Below, in pieces: positions 9,593 through 19,541 of a DNA stretch of 64,000 bases (positions are counted from its first letter, which is position 1; every line of letters begins with the position of its first letter). The stretch lies in contig NZ_JAEDAJ010000001.1 in NCBI RefSeq assembly GCF_016623465.1, positions 152,227-216,226 of the forward strand, read 5' to 3'. Source of the stretch: Brachybacterium halotolerans. Its GTDB lineage: Bacteria; Actinomycetota; Actinomycetes; Actinomycetales; Dermabacteraceae. The notes beneath the pieces were generated by a model, which saw only the letters and a program-made list of their open reading frames with translations, was not told the DNA's origin and did not search any database. The translations under genes were made by a program, and so were the position numbers.

Positions 9593-10467
9593 GCACCACT
9601 GCGCGGCTGCGGGCCGGAGACGTCCTCGAGCGCACGCGCGCGGAGGGCCGCCCCGCGCTCGTCGGCTACCTGCCCGTCGGCTTCCCCGACCAGCAGCGCT
9701 GCATCCAGGCGGCGCGCACCCTGGTGGACAACGGCGTCGACGTGCTCGAGCTGGGACTGCCCTACTCCGACCCCGTGATGGACGGGCCCGTCATCCAGCA
9801 GGCCGCGACCGCGGCGCTGGCCGGCGGCACCCGCACCCACCACGTCCTCGAGGCCGTCGAGGCGCTGAGGGGGAGCGGCGCGGCCGTCCTCGTGATGACC
9901 TACTGGAACCCCGTCCTCGCGCAGGGCGTCGCCTCCTTCGCGCAGCGCCTCGCCGCCGCGGGCGGCGCCGGGCTCATCACCCCCGACCTCATCCCCGACG
10001 AGGCAGGGGACTGGCTCACCGCGAGCGAGGAGGAGGAGCTTGACCGCGTGTTCCTCGTGGCCCCCAGCTCCCCGCGCGAGCGACTCTCGCACGTCGTCTC
10101 CCACGCCTCCGGCTTCGTGTACGCCGCCTCGACCATGGGCGTGACCGGCACCCGCGACTCCGTCGGCGAGGCCACCCGAGGGCTCGTCGAGCGCACCCGC
10201 GCCGCGGGCGCTCGCAACGTCTGCGTCGGCCTCGGCGTCTCCACCGGGACCCAGGCGGCGGAGGTCGGCGCCTACGCCGACGGCGTCATCGTCGGCTCGG
10301 CCTTCGTCAAGGCGCTCATGGAGGACCTCGCCGCGGCGGGAGCCGACGGAGCGGACCCCGGGGCGGAGGCCTCCCTCGATGCCGCTGTGCCCATGCCACG
10401 CCTCGCGGCGAAGGCGCGAGAGCTGCGCGAGGGCGTCGAGAGCGCCCGGAGCGGAGTGCGCGCATGA
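9589..10467 (+). CDS. trpA: Tryptophan synthase alpha chain
   Basis: Cleaves indole-3-glycerol phosphate to indole and glyceraldehyde 3-phosphate, passing indole to TrpB. The two catalytic acids fall in [19 protein letters not shown] (about residues 52-70), with [12 protein letters not shown] near residue 22 and the phosphate-binding [14 protein letters not shown] and GLGVSTGTQ motifs later. The 292-residue length is slightly long because of an Ala/Gly-rich insertion before the C-terminal helix. ATGA overlaps on both sides (trpB, lgt). GAGGAGGAGAA just before the ATG also provides a ribosome site. Confidence 0.96.
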   Translation: MSTTARLRAGDVLERTRAEGRPALVGYLPVGFPDQQRCIQAARTLVDNGVDVLELGLPYSDPVMDGPVIQQAATAALAGGTRTHHVLEAVEALRGSGAAVLVMTYWNPVLAQGVASFAQRLAAAGGAGLITPDLIPDEAGDWLTASEEEELDRVFLVAPSSPRERLSHVVSHASGFVYAASTMGVTGTRDSVGEATRGLVERTRAAGARNVCVGLGVSTGTQAAEVGAYADGVIVGSAFVKALMEDLAAAGADGADPGAEASLDAAVPMPRLAAKARELREGVESARSGVRA

Positions 10468-11468
10468 TCCTCGCCGACATCCCCAGCCCCACGATCTCCG
10501 CGATCCACCTGGGTCCGCTCGAGATCCACTTCTACGCCCTGTGCATCCTCGCCGGCATCGGCGTCGCCCTCTGGTGGGCCACCAAGCGCTGGGAGTCCCG
10601 CGGGGGCACGGGCGAGGACATGTTCGACATCGTCTTCGCCGCCGTCGTCGCCGGCATCATCGGTGCGCGCATCTGGCACGTGCTCTCCTCTCCCGCTCCC
10701 TACTTCGGGGCCGACGGGAACCTCCTGGACGTGCTCAAGATCTGGCAGGGCGGCCTCGCGATCTACGGCGCCGTCGCCGGCGGGGCCGTGGCCGTGTGGT
10801 TCATGGCCCGCCGCAAGGGCATCTCCTTCGTGGCGCTCGCGGACACGATCGCACCGACCCTCATGGTCGCCCAGGCGATCGGCCGTCTGGGCAACTGGTT
10901 CAACCAGGAGCTCTACGGCCCGCGGACGTCCCTGCCCTGGGGACTGGACATCTCCTGCATCCAGAACGGCGGGACCATCCCCGGTTGCGTGCCCGGCACC
11001 TACCACCCGACGTTCCTCTACGAGCTTCTGTGGAACCTCGTCGGCGTGGTCGTGCTGCTCGCGATCGCGAAGCGCCTGCAGCTGGGCGGGGGCCGCGTGT
11101 TCTGGCTCTACGCCGCGATCTACTCGGCGGGGCGCGCCTGGATCGATGCCATGCGCACCGAGCCCGTCGCGATGATCGGCCCGCTGCGCATCCACACCGT
11201 GCTGGCCATCGTCGTCCTCGTGGTCGCGATCGTCGTGCTCGTGGTGCTCACCCGGCGCAGGCGGCGGCGCGGGGGAGAGGTCCTCGCGGCCGACGGCTCG
11301 TGGACCCTGGCCGTCGCGTCGCCCGCGGGCCCGTCCGCCTCCGCGGAGGGGTCGGCCCCCGCGGACCCGTCCGCCCCTGACGGCCACGACGGTGTCGACG
11401 GTGTCGACGGTGTCGAGCGGACCGTCGCCCCCGATGCGCGCCGCGGCCGCCGTAGGCGCCGCGACTGA
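10464..11468 (+). CDS. lgt: Prolipoprotein diacylglyceryl transferase
   Basis: Integral membrane enzyme that transfers diacylglyceryl from phosphatidylglycerol to the lipobox cysteine of prolipoproteins. The Lgt signature AIGRLGNWFNQELYGPR is present near residues 137-153, preceded by HFYALCILAGIG and GARIWHVL; about seven hydrophobic segments are visible. It is translationally coupled to trpA, a common actinobacterial linkage. The tail after the last membrane segment (from about residue 268) is charged, then Ser/Pro/Ala-rich and contains three in-frame copies of the 9-bp repeat GACGGTGTC (11388-11414). A lipoprotein substrate candidate is encoded at 20577-21932. Confidence 0.96.
   Translation: MILADIPSPTISAIHLGPLEIHFYALCILAGIGVALWWATKRWESRGGTGEDMFDIVFAAVVAGIIGARIWHVLSSPAPYFGADGNLLDVLKIWQGGLAIYGAVAGGAVAVWFMARRKGISFVALADTIAPTLMVAQAIGRLGNWFNQELYGPRTSLPWGLDISCIQNGGTIPGCVPGTYHPTFLYELLWNLVGVVVLLAIAKRLQLGGGRVFWLYAAIYSAGRAWIDAMRTEPVAMIGPLRIHTVLAIVVLVVAIVVLVVLTRRRRRRGGEVLAADGSWTLAVASPAGPSASAEGSAPADPSAPDGHDGVDGVDGVERTVAPDARRGRRRRRD
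11388..11414 (+). repeat. 9-bp tandem repeat in lgt tail
   Basis: Three in-frame copies of GACGGTGTC encoding Asp-Gly-Val units near the C-terminus of Lgt; same size class and reading phase as the repeat in the trpB tail. Confidence 0.85.
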
Positions 11469-11555
11469 CCGACCCGGCGCCCTCGCGGGCGCACGCTCGG
11501 CGGACGGGCGTCTCACGATGCGACTGCTGAGATCCCGCACGACGGACGCAGGCAG

Positions 11556-11561
11556 TAGTCT
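11556..11561 (+). promoter_or_regulatory. Candidate -10 hexamer for gltBD
   Basis: TAGTCT about 107 bp upstream of the gltB ATG, in the 199-bp gap after lgt. No clear -35 is seen. Positional inference only. Confidence 0.35.
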
Positions 11562-11667
11562 GTCTCGACGGCAATCGGGGCCCCGGGTGGCGCCATGCCC
11601 TCCGGGACCCGCGTCACGGCCCCTGTGCGGGCCACGGTCCACAGCACCGGCCCCGGAAGGAACGCCC

Positions 11668-14600
11668 ATGATCCCCCTGCGTTCGCGGTTCTCCGCGCAG
11701 CCCCCGGCCACCGGCCTGTACAGCCCCGAGGACGAGCACGACGCCTGCGGCGTCGCCATGATCGCCACCACGCGCCGCACCCCCGGGCACGACATCATCG
11801 AACACGCCCTCACGGCGCTCGAGAACCTCGACCACCGGGGAGCCGTCGGCGCCGAGGAGACCACGGGCGACGGTGCGGGGATCCTCCTGCAGGTACCTCA
11901 CCGCTTCCTCGCCGACGTGGCGGCCGAGGCCGGTGCCGAGCTCCCCGCGCCGGGCGCCTTCGCGGTCGGCCAGGCCTTCCTCGCCCAGGATCCCGGGGCG
12001 CGCGCCCTCGAGGTGGAGCGCGTCGAGCGCATCGCCGAGGACGAGGGTCTGCGCGTGATCATGTGGCGCGACGTGCCCGTGGTCGACGGCCTCGTCGGCC
12101 CCAGCGCGCGCGCCGCGCAGCCGCATTTCGCGCAGGTCGTCCTCGAGGACGCCGCGCACGAGCGCGCGGGCCTGGACCTCGAGCGGGCCGCCTTCGCCGT
12201 GCGCCGCCGGGTCGAGCACTCCACGGGCGCCTACTTCGCGAGCCTGTCCGCGCGCACCCTCGTGTACAAGGGCATGCTCACCACCACGCAGCTCGGCGAG
12301 TTCTACCCGGACCTGCGCGATCCGCGGCTCGAGTCGACCGTGGCGATCGTCCACTCGCGCTTCTCGACCAACACCTTCCCGGCCTGGCCGCTCGCGCATC
12401 CCTTCCGGATGCTCGCCCACAACGGCGAGATCAACACGGTGATCGGCAACCGCAACCGCCTGCGCGCGGCGGAGGGGCGTCTGGCCTCGCCCCTGTTCGG
12501 CGAGGACCTGGGCCGCCTGTTGCCCGTGAACTCGCCCGGGGCCTCGGACTCCGCGAGCCTCGACGAGGCCCTCGAGCTGCTGAACCTCGCCGGCCGCTCC
12601 GTGCCCCACGCGATGATGATGCTGGTCCCGGAGCCCTGGGAGAACGACACCTCGATGGACCCCGACCTGCGGGCGTTCTACGAGTTCCACGCGATGATCC
12701 AGGAGCCCTGGGACGGCCCTGCCGCGCTCGTCTTCAGCGACGGCGACATGGTGGGCGCGAAGCTCGATCGCAACGGCCTGCGGCCCCTGCGCTACTGGGT
12801 GAGCGACGAGGGTCTCGTGGTCCTCGGCTCCGAGGCCGGCATGATCGAGATGGAGCCCGAGCACGTCGCGCGCAAGGGACGCGTCGCCCCCGGCGAGATG
12901 TTCGCCGTCGACCTGGTCGGCGGCCGCGTGCTCACCTCGCAGGAGGTCAAGGACGAGGTCGTCGCGAGCAGGCCCTGGAGGCGCTGGCTCTCCGAGCAGA
13001 AGGTCGACATCGCCGATCTCCCGCAGCGCGAGCCGATCTGGCACTCGCGCTCCTCCGTGGTGCGCCGCCAGCAGACCTTCGGGTACTCCGAGGAGGAGCT
13101 GCGGATCCTGCTGGGCCCGATGGCGGCCAAGGGCGCCGAGCCCATCGGCGCGATGGGCACCGACACCCCCACGGCCGTGCTCTCGGACCGCCCCCGCCTG
13201 CTCTTCGACTACTTCACCCAGCAGTTCGCCCAGGTCACGAACCCGCCGCTCGATTCGATCCGCGAGGCAGTGGTCACCAGCCTGGGCGTCGCGATCGGCG
13301 AGTCGCGCAACCTGCTGGACGCGACCGCACTGCACGCGCGCCAGCTGTCCCTGCCCGCGCCGGTCATCGACAACGAGCAGCTGGCCCGGATCCTCACCAT
13401 CGACTCCGATCCCGGGACGGCGGACTTCCACACCACCCGCCTGCGCGGCCTCTACCGCGTGAGCGGGGGAGCCTCGGCTCTCGAGGAGCGGATCCAGGAG
13501 ATCTGCGAGGAGGCGGTGCGCGCGATCGACGACGGCGCGACCTTCCTCGTGCTCTCCGACCGCGACTCCAACGCCGAGCTCGCCCCGATCCCCTCGCTGC
13601 TGCTCACGAGCGCCGTCCAGCACCACCTCATCCGCACCGGCCGGCGCACCCGCGCCGCCCTCCTGGTCGAGGCGGGCGACGTGCGCGAGGTCCACCACGT
13701 CGCGCTGCTCATCGCCTACGGCGCGAGCGCCGTGAACCCCTACCTGGCCATGGAGAGCGCCGAGGACCTCGTCAGCCGCGGTGTCGTCGGCGACATCAGC
13801 GGCGAGCAGGCGGTCGCGAACCTCCTCCAGGCCCTCGCCAAGGGCGTCCTGAAGATCATGTCGAAGATGGGCATCTCGACGGTCGCCTCCTACCGCGGCA
13901 GCCAGCTCTTCGAGGCCGTGGGCCTCTCGCGCGAGCTCGTCGAGCGCTTCTTCCCGGGCACCACCAGCCGCATCGACGGCATCGGGCTCGACGTCATCGC
14001 CGAGGAGAACGCCTCCCGCCACGCCCTCGCCTATCCGCGCGACGGCCTGCGCAACGCGCACCGCCGCCTCGACGTCGGCGGCGAGTACCAGTGGCGCCGC
14101 GAGGGCCCGCCGCACCTGTTCACCCCCGAGACAGTGTTCCGCCTCCAGCACTCCACGCGCTCGCGGCAGTACGAGGAGTTCCGCCGCTACACCGAGCTCG
14201 TCGACGACCAGTCCACGCAGCTGATGACCCTGCGCGGCCTCATGCGCCTGCGCACCGACGAGGTCTCCCCGGTGCCGCTGGAGGAGGTCGAGCCGGTCTC
14301 CTCGATCGTCACGCGCTTCATGACCGGCGCCATGAGCTACGGCTCGATCTCCCGGGAGGCCCACGAGACCCTCGCGATCGCCATGAACCGCCTGGGCGGC
14401 ATGTCGAACTCGGGGGAGGGCGGAGAGGAGCCCGACCGCCTCCACGACCCGGAGCGCAACAGCGCCATCAAGCAGATCGCCTCGGGCCGCTTCGGCGTGA
14501 CCAGCGAGTACCTGACCTTCGCGCGCGACATCCAGATCAAGATGGCGCAGGGCGCGAAGCCCGGCGAGGGCGGCCAGCTGCCCCCGGAGAAGGTCTACCC

Positions 14601-16236
14601 GTGGATCGCCCGCACCCGGCACTCGACGCCCGGCATCGGCCTCATCTCCCCGCCGCCGCACCACGACATCTACTCGATCGAGGACCTCGCCCAGCTGATC
14701 CACGACGCGAAGTCCGCGAACCCCGCGGCCCGCGTCCACGTGAAGCTCGTGTCGCGCTTCGGCGTCGGCACGGTCGCCGCCGGCGTCTCCAAGGCCCACG
14801 CCGACGTCGTCCTCGTCTCCGGGCACGACGGCGGGACCGGCGCGAGCCCCCTGAACTCCCTCAAGCACGCGGGCACCCCTTGGGAGCTCGGCCTCGCCGA
14901 GACCCAGCAGACCCTGCTGCTCAACGGGCTGCGGGACCGCATCACCGTGCAGGTGGACGGCCAGATGAAGACCGGGCGCGACGTCATCATCGGCGCGCTC
15001 CTGGGCGCCGAGGAGTTCGGCTTCGCGACCGCCCCGCTCGTGGTCTCCGGCTGCATCATGATGCGCGTGTGCCACCTGGACACCTGCCCCGTGGGCGTGG
15101 CCACACAGAACCCCGAGCTGCGCGCCCGCTTCACCGGGCAGGCCGACTTCGTGGTCACCTTCTTCGAGTACATCGCCGAGCAGGTCCGCGAGCACCTCGC
15201 CTCGCTCGGCCTGCGCTCGCTCGACGAGGCCGTCGGCCGCATCGACCTGCTCGACGTCGAGGACGCCCGCCGCCACTTCAAGCAGCAGGGCCTCGACCTC
15301 GCGCCGGTGCTCGCCGCCCCCGAGGTCTTCGCGGGCGACCACGTGCGCCGCATGCGCGGCCAGGACCACTCCCTGGAGAAGGCGGCCGACATCCCCTGGA
15401 TCGCCGCCGCCGAGCCCGCGCTCGAGCGCGGCGAGGCCGTCGTCATCCGCGACCGCGTCCGCAACATCCAGCGCACCGTCGGCACCCAGCTGGGGCACGA
15501 GGTCACCCGGCGCCACCGCGCCGAGGGCCTGCCGGAGGACACCATCCGCCTCGAGCTCGAGGGCACCGGCGGCCAGTCGCTCGGCGCCTTCCTGCCGCGC
15601 GGCATCACCATGGAGCTCACGGGCGACGCCAATGACTACGTCGCCAAGGGCCTCTCCGGCGGCGTGCTCGCAATCGGCCACGGCGAGGGCACCCCGTCGT
15701 CGCTGACCTCCGCGACCATCGCCGGCAACACCTGCGGCTACGGCGCGACCAGCGGCAAGCTGTTCCTCGCCGGCGCCGCGGGGGAGCGCTTCGGCGTGCG
15801 CAACTCCGGCGCCACGATGGTCGTCGAGGGCATCGGCGACCACGGCGCCGAGTACATGACCGGCGGCGCCGTCGTCATCCTCGGCGCGACCGGCAGGAAC
15901 CTCGGCGCCGGCATGAGCGGCGGCACCCTGTTCGTCCTCGACCTCGACGAGAGCGACCTCAACCCCGCCGACGCCCCGACCTTCGAGATCACGCCCGTGC
16001 GCGAGGACCACCGCGAGTTCGTGCTCGAGGCCGTGCGCGAGCACGCCCGGCGCACCGGCTCCGACCGGGCCCATGCGCTCCTGGCGGACGAGGACGACCT
16101 GATCTCGCGCCTCGTCGAGATCGCCCCCCGCGCGTTCCTGCGCGTCACCGAGATCCGAGACCGCGCCCAGGAGGCCGGCATCGACCCCGATTCCCACGAG
16201 GTGTGGAACGAGATCCTGGAGGGTTCCCATGGCTGA
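11668..16236 (+). CDS. gltB: Glutamate synthase large subunit
   Basis: Large subunit of NADPH-dependent glutamate synthase: releases ammonia from glutamine, channels it, and makes glutamate from 2-oxoglutarate. The 1522-residue product begins with a short propeptide; the predicted catalytic cysteine is Cys27 in EHDACGVAMIA, the class II amidotransferase nucleophile exposed after processing. The central and FMN-binding synthase domains include GAMSYGSISREAHETLA and the 3Fe-4S cysteines in CIMMRVCHLDTCPVGVATQ (about residues 1130-1148). The C-terminal GXGXG beta-helix (GGVLAIGHGEG, GNTCGYGATSG) follows. ATG 11668 has GGAAGGA 7 nt upstream. gltD overlaps its end by 8 bp. Confidence 0.97.
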   Translation: MIPLRSRFSAQPPATGLYSPEDEHDACGVAMIATTRRTPGHDIIEHALTALENLDHRGAVGAEETTGDGAGILLQVPHRFLADVAAEAGAELPAPGAFAVGQAFLAQDPGARALEVERVERIAEDEGLRVIMWRDVPVVDGLVGPSARAAQPHFAQVVLEDAAHERAGLDLERAAFAVRRRVEHSTGAYFASLSARTLVYKGMLTTTQLGEFYPDLRDPRLESTVAIVHSRFSTNTFPAWPLAHPFRMLAHNGEINTVIGNRNRLRAAEGRLASPLFGEDLGRLLPVNSPGASDSASLDEALELLNLAGRSVPHAMMMLVPEPWENDTSMDPDLRAFYEFHAMIQEPWDGPAALVFSDGDMVGAKLDRNGLRPLRYWVSDEGLVVLGSEAGMIEMEPEHVARKGRVAPGEMFAVDLVGGRVLTSQEVKDEVVASRPWRRWLSEQKVDIADLPQREPIWHSRSSVVRRQQTFGYSEEELRILLGPMAAKGAEPIGAMGTDTPTAVLSDRPRLLFDYFTQQFAQVTNPPLDSIREAVVTSLGVAIGESRNLLDATALHARQLSLPAPVIDNEQLARILTIDSDPGTADFHTTRLRGLYRVSGGASALEERIQEICEEAVRAIDDGATFLVLSDRDSNAELAPIPSLLLTSAVQHHLIRTGRRTRAALLVEAGDVREVHHVALLIAYGASAVNPYLAMESAEDLVSRGVVGDISGEQAVANLLQALAKGVLKIMSKMGISTVASYRGSQLFEAVGLSRELVERFFPGTTSRIDGIGLDVIAEENASRHALAYPRDGLRNAHRRLDVGGEYQWRREGPPHLFTPETVFRLQHSTRSRQYEEFRRYTELVDDQSTQLMTLRGLMRLRTDEVSPVPLEEVEPVSSIVTRFMTGAMSYGSISREAHETLAIAMNRLGGMSNSGEGGEEPDRLHDPERNSAIKQIASGRFGVTSEYLTFARDIQIKMAQGAKPGEGGQLPPEKVYPWIARTRHSTPGIGLISPPPHHDIYSIEDLAQLIHDAKSANPAARVHVKLVSRFGVGTVAAGVSKAHADVVLVSGHDGGTGASPLNSLKHAGTPWELGLAETQQTLLLNGLRDRITVQVDGQMKTGRDVIIGALLGAEEFGFATAPLVVSGCIMMRVCHLDTCPVGVATQNPELRARFTGQADFVVTFFEYIAEQVREHLASLGLRSLDEAVGRIDLLDVEDARRHFKQQGLDLAPVLAAPEVFAGDHVRRMRGQDHSLEKAADIPWIAAAEPALERGEAVVIRDRVRNIQRTVGTQLGHEVTRRHRAEGLPEDTIRLELEGTGGQSLGAFLPRGITMELTGDANDYVAKGLSGGVLAIGHGEGTPSSLTSATIAGNTCGYGATSGKLFLAGAAGERFGVRNSGATMVVEGIGDHGAEYMTGGAVVILGATGRNLGAGMSGGTLFVLDLDESDLNPADAPTFEITPVREDHREFVLEAVREHARRTGSDRAHALLADEDDLISRLVEIAPRAFLRVTEIRDRAQEAGIDPDSHEVWNEILEGSHG

Positions 16237-17707
16237 TCCCCGCGGCTTCCTGAAGACCCGCGACCGCGAGCTGCCCGCGCGTCGTCCCGTGCCCCTGCGC
16301 CTCATGGACTGGCGCGAGGTCTACGAGTCCCGCGAGCAGGGTCGGCTCGGCGTCGTCTCCCGCCAGGCGGGCCGCTGCATGGACTGCGGCATCGCCTTCT
16401 GCCACCAGGGCTGCCCGCTGGGCAACCTCATCCCCGAGTGGAACGAGCTGGTTTACCGCGAGGACTGGCGGGACGCCTCCGAGCGCCTGCACGCGACCAA
16501 CAACTTCCCCGAGTTCACCGGGCGCGCCTGCCCCGCGCCCTGCGAGTCCAGCTGCGTGCTCGGCATCAACCAGCCGCCCGTGACCATCAAGAACATCGAG
16601 GTCTCGATCATCGATCGCGCCTTCGACGAGGGCTGGGTGACGCCCCAGGAGCCCGAGCGGCAGACCGGTCGCTCGGTCGCCGTGGTCGGCTCCGGGCCCG
16701 CGGGCCTCGCCGCCGCGCAGCAGCTCACGCGCGCCGGCCACTCCGTGGTCGTCCTCGAGCGCGACGACCGCATCGGCGGGCTCCTGCGCTACGGCATCCC
16801 CGAGTTCAAGCTCGAGAAGCGCCACGTCGACCGCCGCCTCGAGCAGATGCGCGCCGAGGGCACCCGCTTCCGCACCGGCGTGGACGTGGGCGGCAGCGGC
16901 GAGGGCGCGATCAGCATGGAGCAGCTGCGCCGCCGCTTCGACGCGGTGGTGCTCGCGACCGGTTCGCAGATCCCGCGCGAGCTGCCCGTGCCCGGCCGCG
17001 AGGCCGCGGGCATCCACCCCGCCATGGAGTACCTCACGCAGGCGAACCGCCGCGTCGAGGGCGACGAGGTCGCCGACCAGATCAGCGCCGAGGGCAAGGA
17101 CGTCATCGTCATCGGCGGCGGCGACACCGGCGCCGACTGCCTGGGCACCGCCCTGCGCCAGGGGGCCCGCTCCGTCACCACGCTCGCGATCGGCTACCAG
17201 CCGCCCACAGAGCGCGACGAGGCCCACCCCTGGCCCACGCACCCCGTGCTCTTCGAGGTCTCCGGCTCCCACGAGGAGGGGGGCGAGCGCAGCTACCTCG
17301 CTTCCACGACCGGCTTCGAGGTCGGCGAGGACGGCGAGGTCACCGGAATCCGGGTGGCGCGCACGAGCGTCGAGGACGGCCGCCGCGTCCCCACGCCGGG
17401 CACCGAGAAGGTGCTGCCCGCCCAGCTCGTGCTCATCGCGATGGGCTTCACCGGCCCGCGCCGCGAGGGCGCACTCGAGCAGGCCGACGTCGAGCTCGAC
17501 GACCGCGGCAGCATCGTGCACGACGAGTCCTGGCGCACGAGCGCCGACGGAGTGTTCACCGCGGGCGACTGCGCCCGCGGGCAGAGCCTCATCGTCTGGG
17601 CGATCGCCGAGGGCCGCTCCTGCGCGGCCGCCGTGGACGCCCACCTGATGGGGTCCACGGCCCTCCCGCAGCCCGTCGAGCCCCACGCCCGGGCCCTCTC
17701 CGTCTGA
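16229..17707 (+). CDS. gltD: Glutamate synthase small subunit
   Basis: The 492-residue FAD- and NADPH-binding subunit that feeds electrons to GltB. N-terminal Fe-S cysteines are in CMDCGIAFCHQGCPLGN (about residues 47-63) and GRACPAPCESSCVLG (about 98-112). The FAD Rossmann motif is VVGSGPAGLAAAQQL near residue 152 and the NADPH motif VIGGGDTGADCLGTA near 294. A second conserved stretch near the C-terminus, GVFTAGDCARGQSLIVWA, completes the FAD site. The start overlaps gltB by 8 bp with GGAGGG just upstream, indicating tight co-expression. Confidence 0.97.
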   Translation: MADPRGFLKTRDRELPARRPVPLRLMDWREVYESREQGRLGVVSRQAGRCMDCGIAFCHQGCPLGNLIPEWNELVYREDWRDASERLHATNNFPEFTGRACPAPCESSCVLGINQPPVTIKNIEVSIIDRAFDEGWVTPQEPERQTGRSVAVVGSGPAGLAAAQQLTRAGHSVVVLERDDRIGGLLRYGIPEFKLEKRHVDRRLEQMRAEGTRFRTGVDVGGSGEGAISMEQLRRRFDAVVLATGSQIPRELPVPGREAAGIHPAMEYLTQANRRVEGDEVADQISAEGKDVIVIGGGDTGADCLGTALRQGARSVTTLAIGYQPPTERDEAHPWPTHPVLFEVSGSHEEGGERSYLASTTGFEVGEDGEVTGIRVARTSVEDGRRVPTPGTEKVLPAQLVLIAMGFTGPRREGALEQADVELDDRGSIVHDESWRTSADGVFTAGDCARGQSLIVWAIAEGRSCAAAVDAHLMGSTALPQPVEPHARALSV

Positions 17708-17763
17708 GCCGGAGGCGGTCGGCGGCCGGTCGTCGCCGGCCGTCGCCGGCCGCCCGCCGTTCT

Positions 17764-17782
17764 GCGACCGGTGGCCGGTCGC
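17764..17782 (+). terminator. Candidate terminator after gltD
   Basis: A perfect 8-bp stem (GCGACCGG / CCGGTCGC) with a 3-nt loop, 56 bp after the gltD stop, with no T-run. It is preceded by two direct copies of GTCGCCGGCC in a very GC-rich stretch. Confidence 0.4.
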
Positions 17783-17808
17783 CCTGCCCGGCTCCGCCGC
17801 GCGGACAG

Positions 17809-17814
17809 TACACT
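17809..17814 (+). promoter_or_regulatory. Candidate -10 hexamer for pyk
   Basis: TACACT followed by GGACGG. The rpsA upstream region has a near-identical arrangement, TACTCT then GGACGG. It would give a leader of about 100 nt before pyk. Confidence 0.4.
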
Positions 17815-17921
17815 GGACGGCGACGGATCACAGCGGTGCGACCCGTGGCAGCGCGTTGCCCGGATGCACCCCGCTGCGACGGGGATGCGCGCCCCCACTT
17901 ACCTCCGATAGATGGGTTGAC

Positions 17922-19394
17922 ATGCGAAAAGCCAAGATCGTCTGCACACTCGGCCCGGCGACGAGCTCGTATGAGCAGATCCGCACGCTGATCGACGCCG
18001 GGATGAACGTGGCCAGGATGAACCTGAGCCACGGCACCCACGACGACCACGAGAAGGTCTACGCGAACATCCGCCGCGCAGCCGATGACCTGGGACGCAA
18101 CGTCGCGGTCCTCGTCGACCTCCAGGGACCCAAGATCCGGCTCGGGAACTTCGCGGACGGCCCCCACCAGCTCGCCGTGGGCGACGAGTTCACCATCACC
18201 ACCGAGGACGTCGAGGGCACCAAGGAGCGCGTCTCCACGACCTTCAAGGGCCTGCCCGGCGACTGCCGCCCGGGCGACGTCCTCCTCATCGACGACGGCA
18301 AGGTGTCGGTGCGCGTGACCGACGTGTCCGACACCGAGGTACGCACCGTCGTCGAGGTCCCCGGCCCCGTCTCCAACCACAAGGGCATCAACCTGCCCGG
18401 CGTGGCCGTCTCGGTCCCCGCCATGAGCGAGAAGGACATCAACGATCTGCGCTGGGGCCTGAACCTCGGTGCCGATCTGATCGCCCTGTCCTTCGTGCGC
18501 GACGCGCACGACATGGACGACGTCCTGCGGATCATGCAGGAGGAGGGGCGCCGCGTCCCGGTCATCGCCAAGATCGAGAAGCCCCAGGCCGTGCGCGCGC
18601 TGCGCGCGATCGTCGGCGCCTTCGACGGCATCATGGTCGCCCGCGGCGACCTCGGCGTCGAGCTGCCGCTCGAGCAGGTCCCGCTCGTGCAGAAGCGCGC
18701 GATCGAGCTGGCTCGCCGCAACGCCAAGCCCGTGATCGTGGCCACCCAGGTGCTCGAGTCGATGATCGAGAGCCCGCGCCCCACCCGCGCCGAGGCCTCG
18801 GACTGCGCCAACGCCATCCTCGACGGGGCCGACGCGGTCATGCTCTCGGGCGAGACCAGCGTGGGCAAGTACCCCTTCGAGGCCGTGCGGACGATGGCGC
18901 GCATCGTCACCAACACGGAGGAGAACGGCGCCGACCGCATCCTCCCGCTGGGCACCATCCCGCACACCCGCGGTGGCGCCATCACCCGCGCGGCGTCGGA
19001 GATCGGCAGCCAGCTGTCCGCCCAGTACCTGGTGACCTTCACCGAGTCCGGGGACACCGCGCGCCGCCTCGCGCGCCTGCGCCCGTCCATCCCCCTGCTC
19101 GCCCTCACCCCCTACGAGCACGTGCGCCATCAGCTCGCGCTCTCCTGGGGCATCGAGGCGCACCTCGTGCCGATGCAGAAGAACACGGACGAGATGGTCC
19201 TCGTCGTCGACGAGCTGCTGCGCGAGCACAAGGGACTGCAGAAGAACGACCTGGTGATCGTCGCCGCCGGCTCGCCCCCCGGCGTCCACGGCTCGACGAA
19301 CACCCTGCGCGTCCACCGCATCGGCGACCTCGACGGCGCCGAGTCCGCGCGGATCGAGGCCGACCGCATCGCCGCCGGCACCCAGGAGTCCTGA
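17922..19394 (+). CDS. pyk: Pyruvate kinase
   Basis: Final glycolytic step: phosphoenolpyruvate plus ADP to pyruvate plus ATP. The 490-residue enzyme starts MRKAKIVCTLGPATSS, has the substrate/K-binding MNVARMNLSHGTHDDH (about residues 27-42), the LVDLQGPKIRLG segment, the catalytic VIAKIEKPQAV (about 208-218), GIMVARGDLGVELP and TSVGKYPFEAV. I chose ATG 17922 because family homology begins there; the frame is open back to 17856 but the added residues are not pyruvate-kinase-like. The Shine-Dalgarno is weak (GATGGG). It ends at a strong bidirectional terminator shared with a tRNA gene. Confidence 0.96.
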   Translation: MRKAKIVCTLGPATSSYEQIRTLIDAGMNVARMNLSHGTHDDHEKVYANIRRAADDLGRNVAVLVDLQGPKIRLGNFADGPHQLAVGDEFTITTEDVEGTKERVSTTFKGLPGDCRPGDVLLIDDGKVSVRVTDVSDTEVRTVVEVPGPVSNHKGINLPGVAVSVPAMSEKDINDLRWGLNLGADLIALSFVRDAHDMDDVLRIMQEEGRRVPVIAKIEKPQAVRALRAIVGAFDGIMVARGDLGVELPLEQVPLVQKRAIELARRNAKPVIVATQVLESMIESPRPTRAEASDCANAILDGADAVMLSGETSVGKYPFEAVRTMARIVTNTEENGADRILPLGTIPHTRGGAITRAASEIGSQLSAQYLVTFTESGDTARRLARLRPSIPLLALTPYEHVRHQLALSWGIEAHLVPMQKNTDEMVLVVDELLREHKGLQKNDLVIVAAGSPPGVHGSTNTLRVHRIGDLDGAESARIEADRIAAGTQES

Positions 19395-19479
19395 GACCCG
19401 GGTCGCCGGAGGCACCCGCGGGGCGTCCGGCCGCACCCCGGGCGCCCCGCGACCGGAGGCGCATCCGTCGCGCAGCACG

Positions 19480-19528
19480 AAGGGCCCCGTTCCCGGATCC
19501 GATGCTCGGATCCGGGAACGGGGCCCTT
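19480..19528. terminator. Bidirectional terminator, pyk and tRNA-Leu
   Basis: A perfect inverted repeat: 23-bp arms 19480-19502 and 19506-19528 around a 3-nt loop, with an AA start and TT end. It lies between convergent pyk (+) and tRNA-Leu (-), so it can serve both. Confidence 0.88.
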
Positions 19529-19541
19529 CCGCGTCCTCGTG

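Noticed and set aside
11469-11667. Candidate ANTAR hexaloop target or riboswitch in the gltB leader
   Set aside because: GC-rich self-complementary patches such as GGGGCCCC occur, but no pair of hexaloop hairpins or known riboswitch core could be recognised by eye.
17917-17922. TTGACA-like -35 just before pyk
   Set aside because: It overlaps the pyk start codon and cannot serve pyk; no gene starts appropriately downstream.
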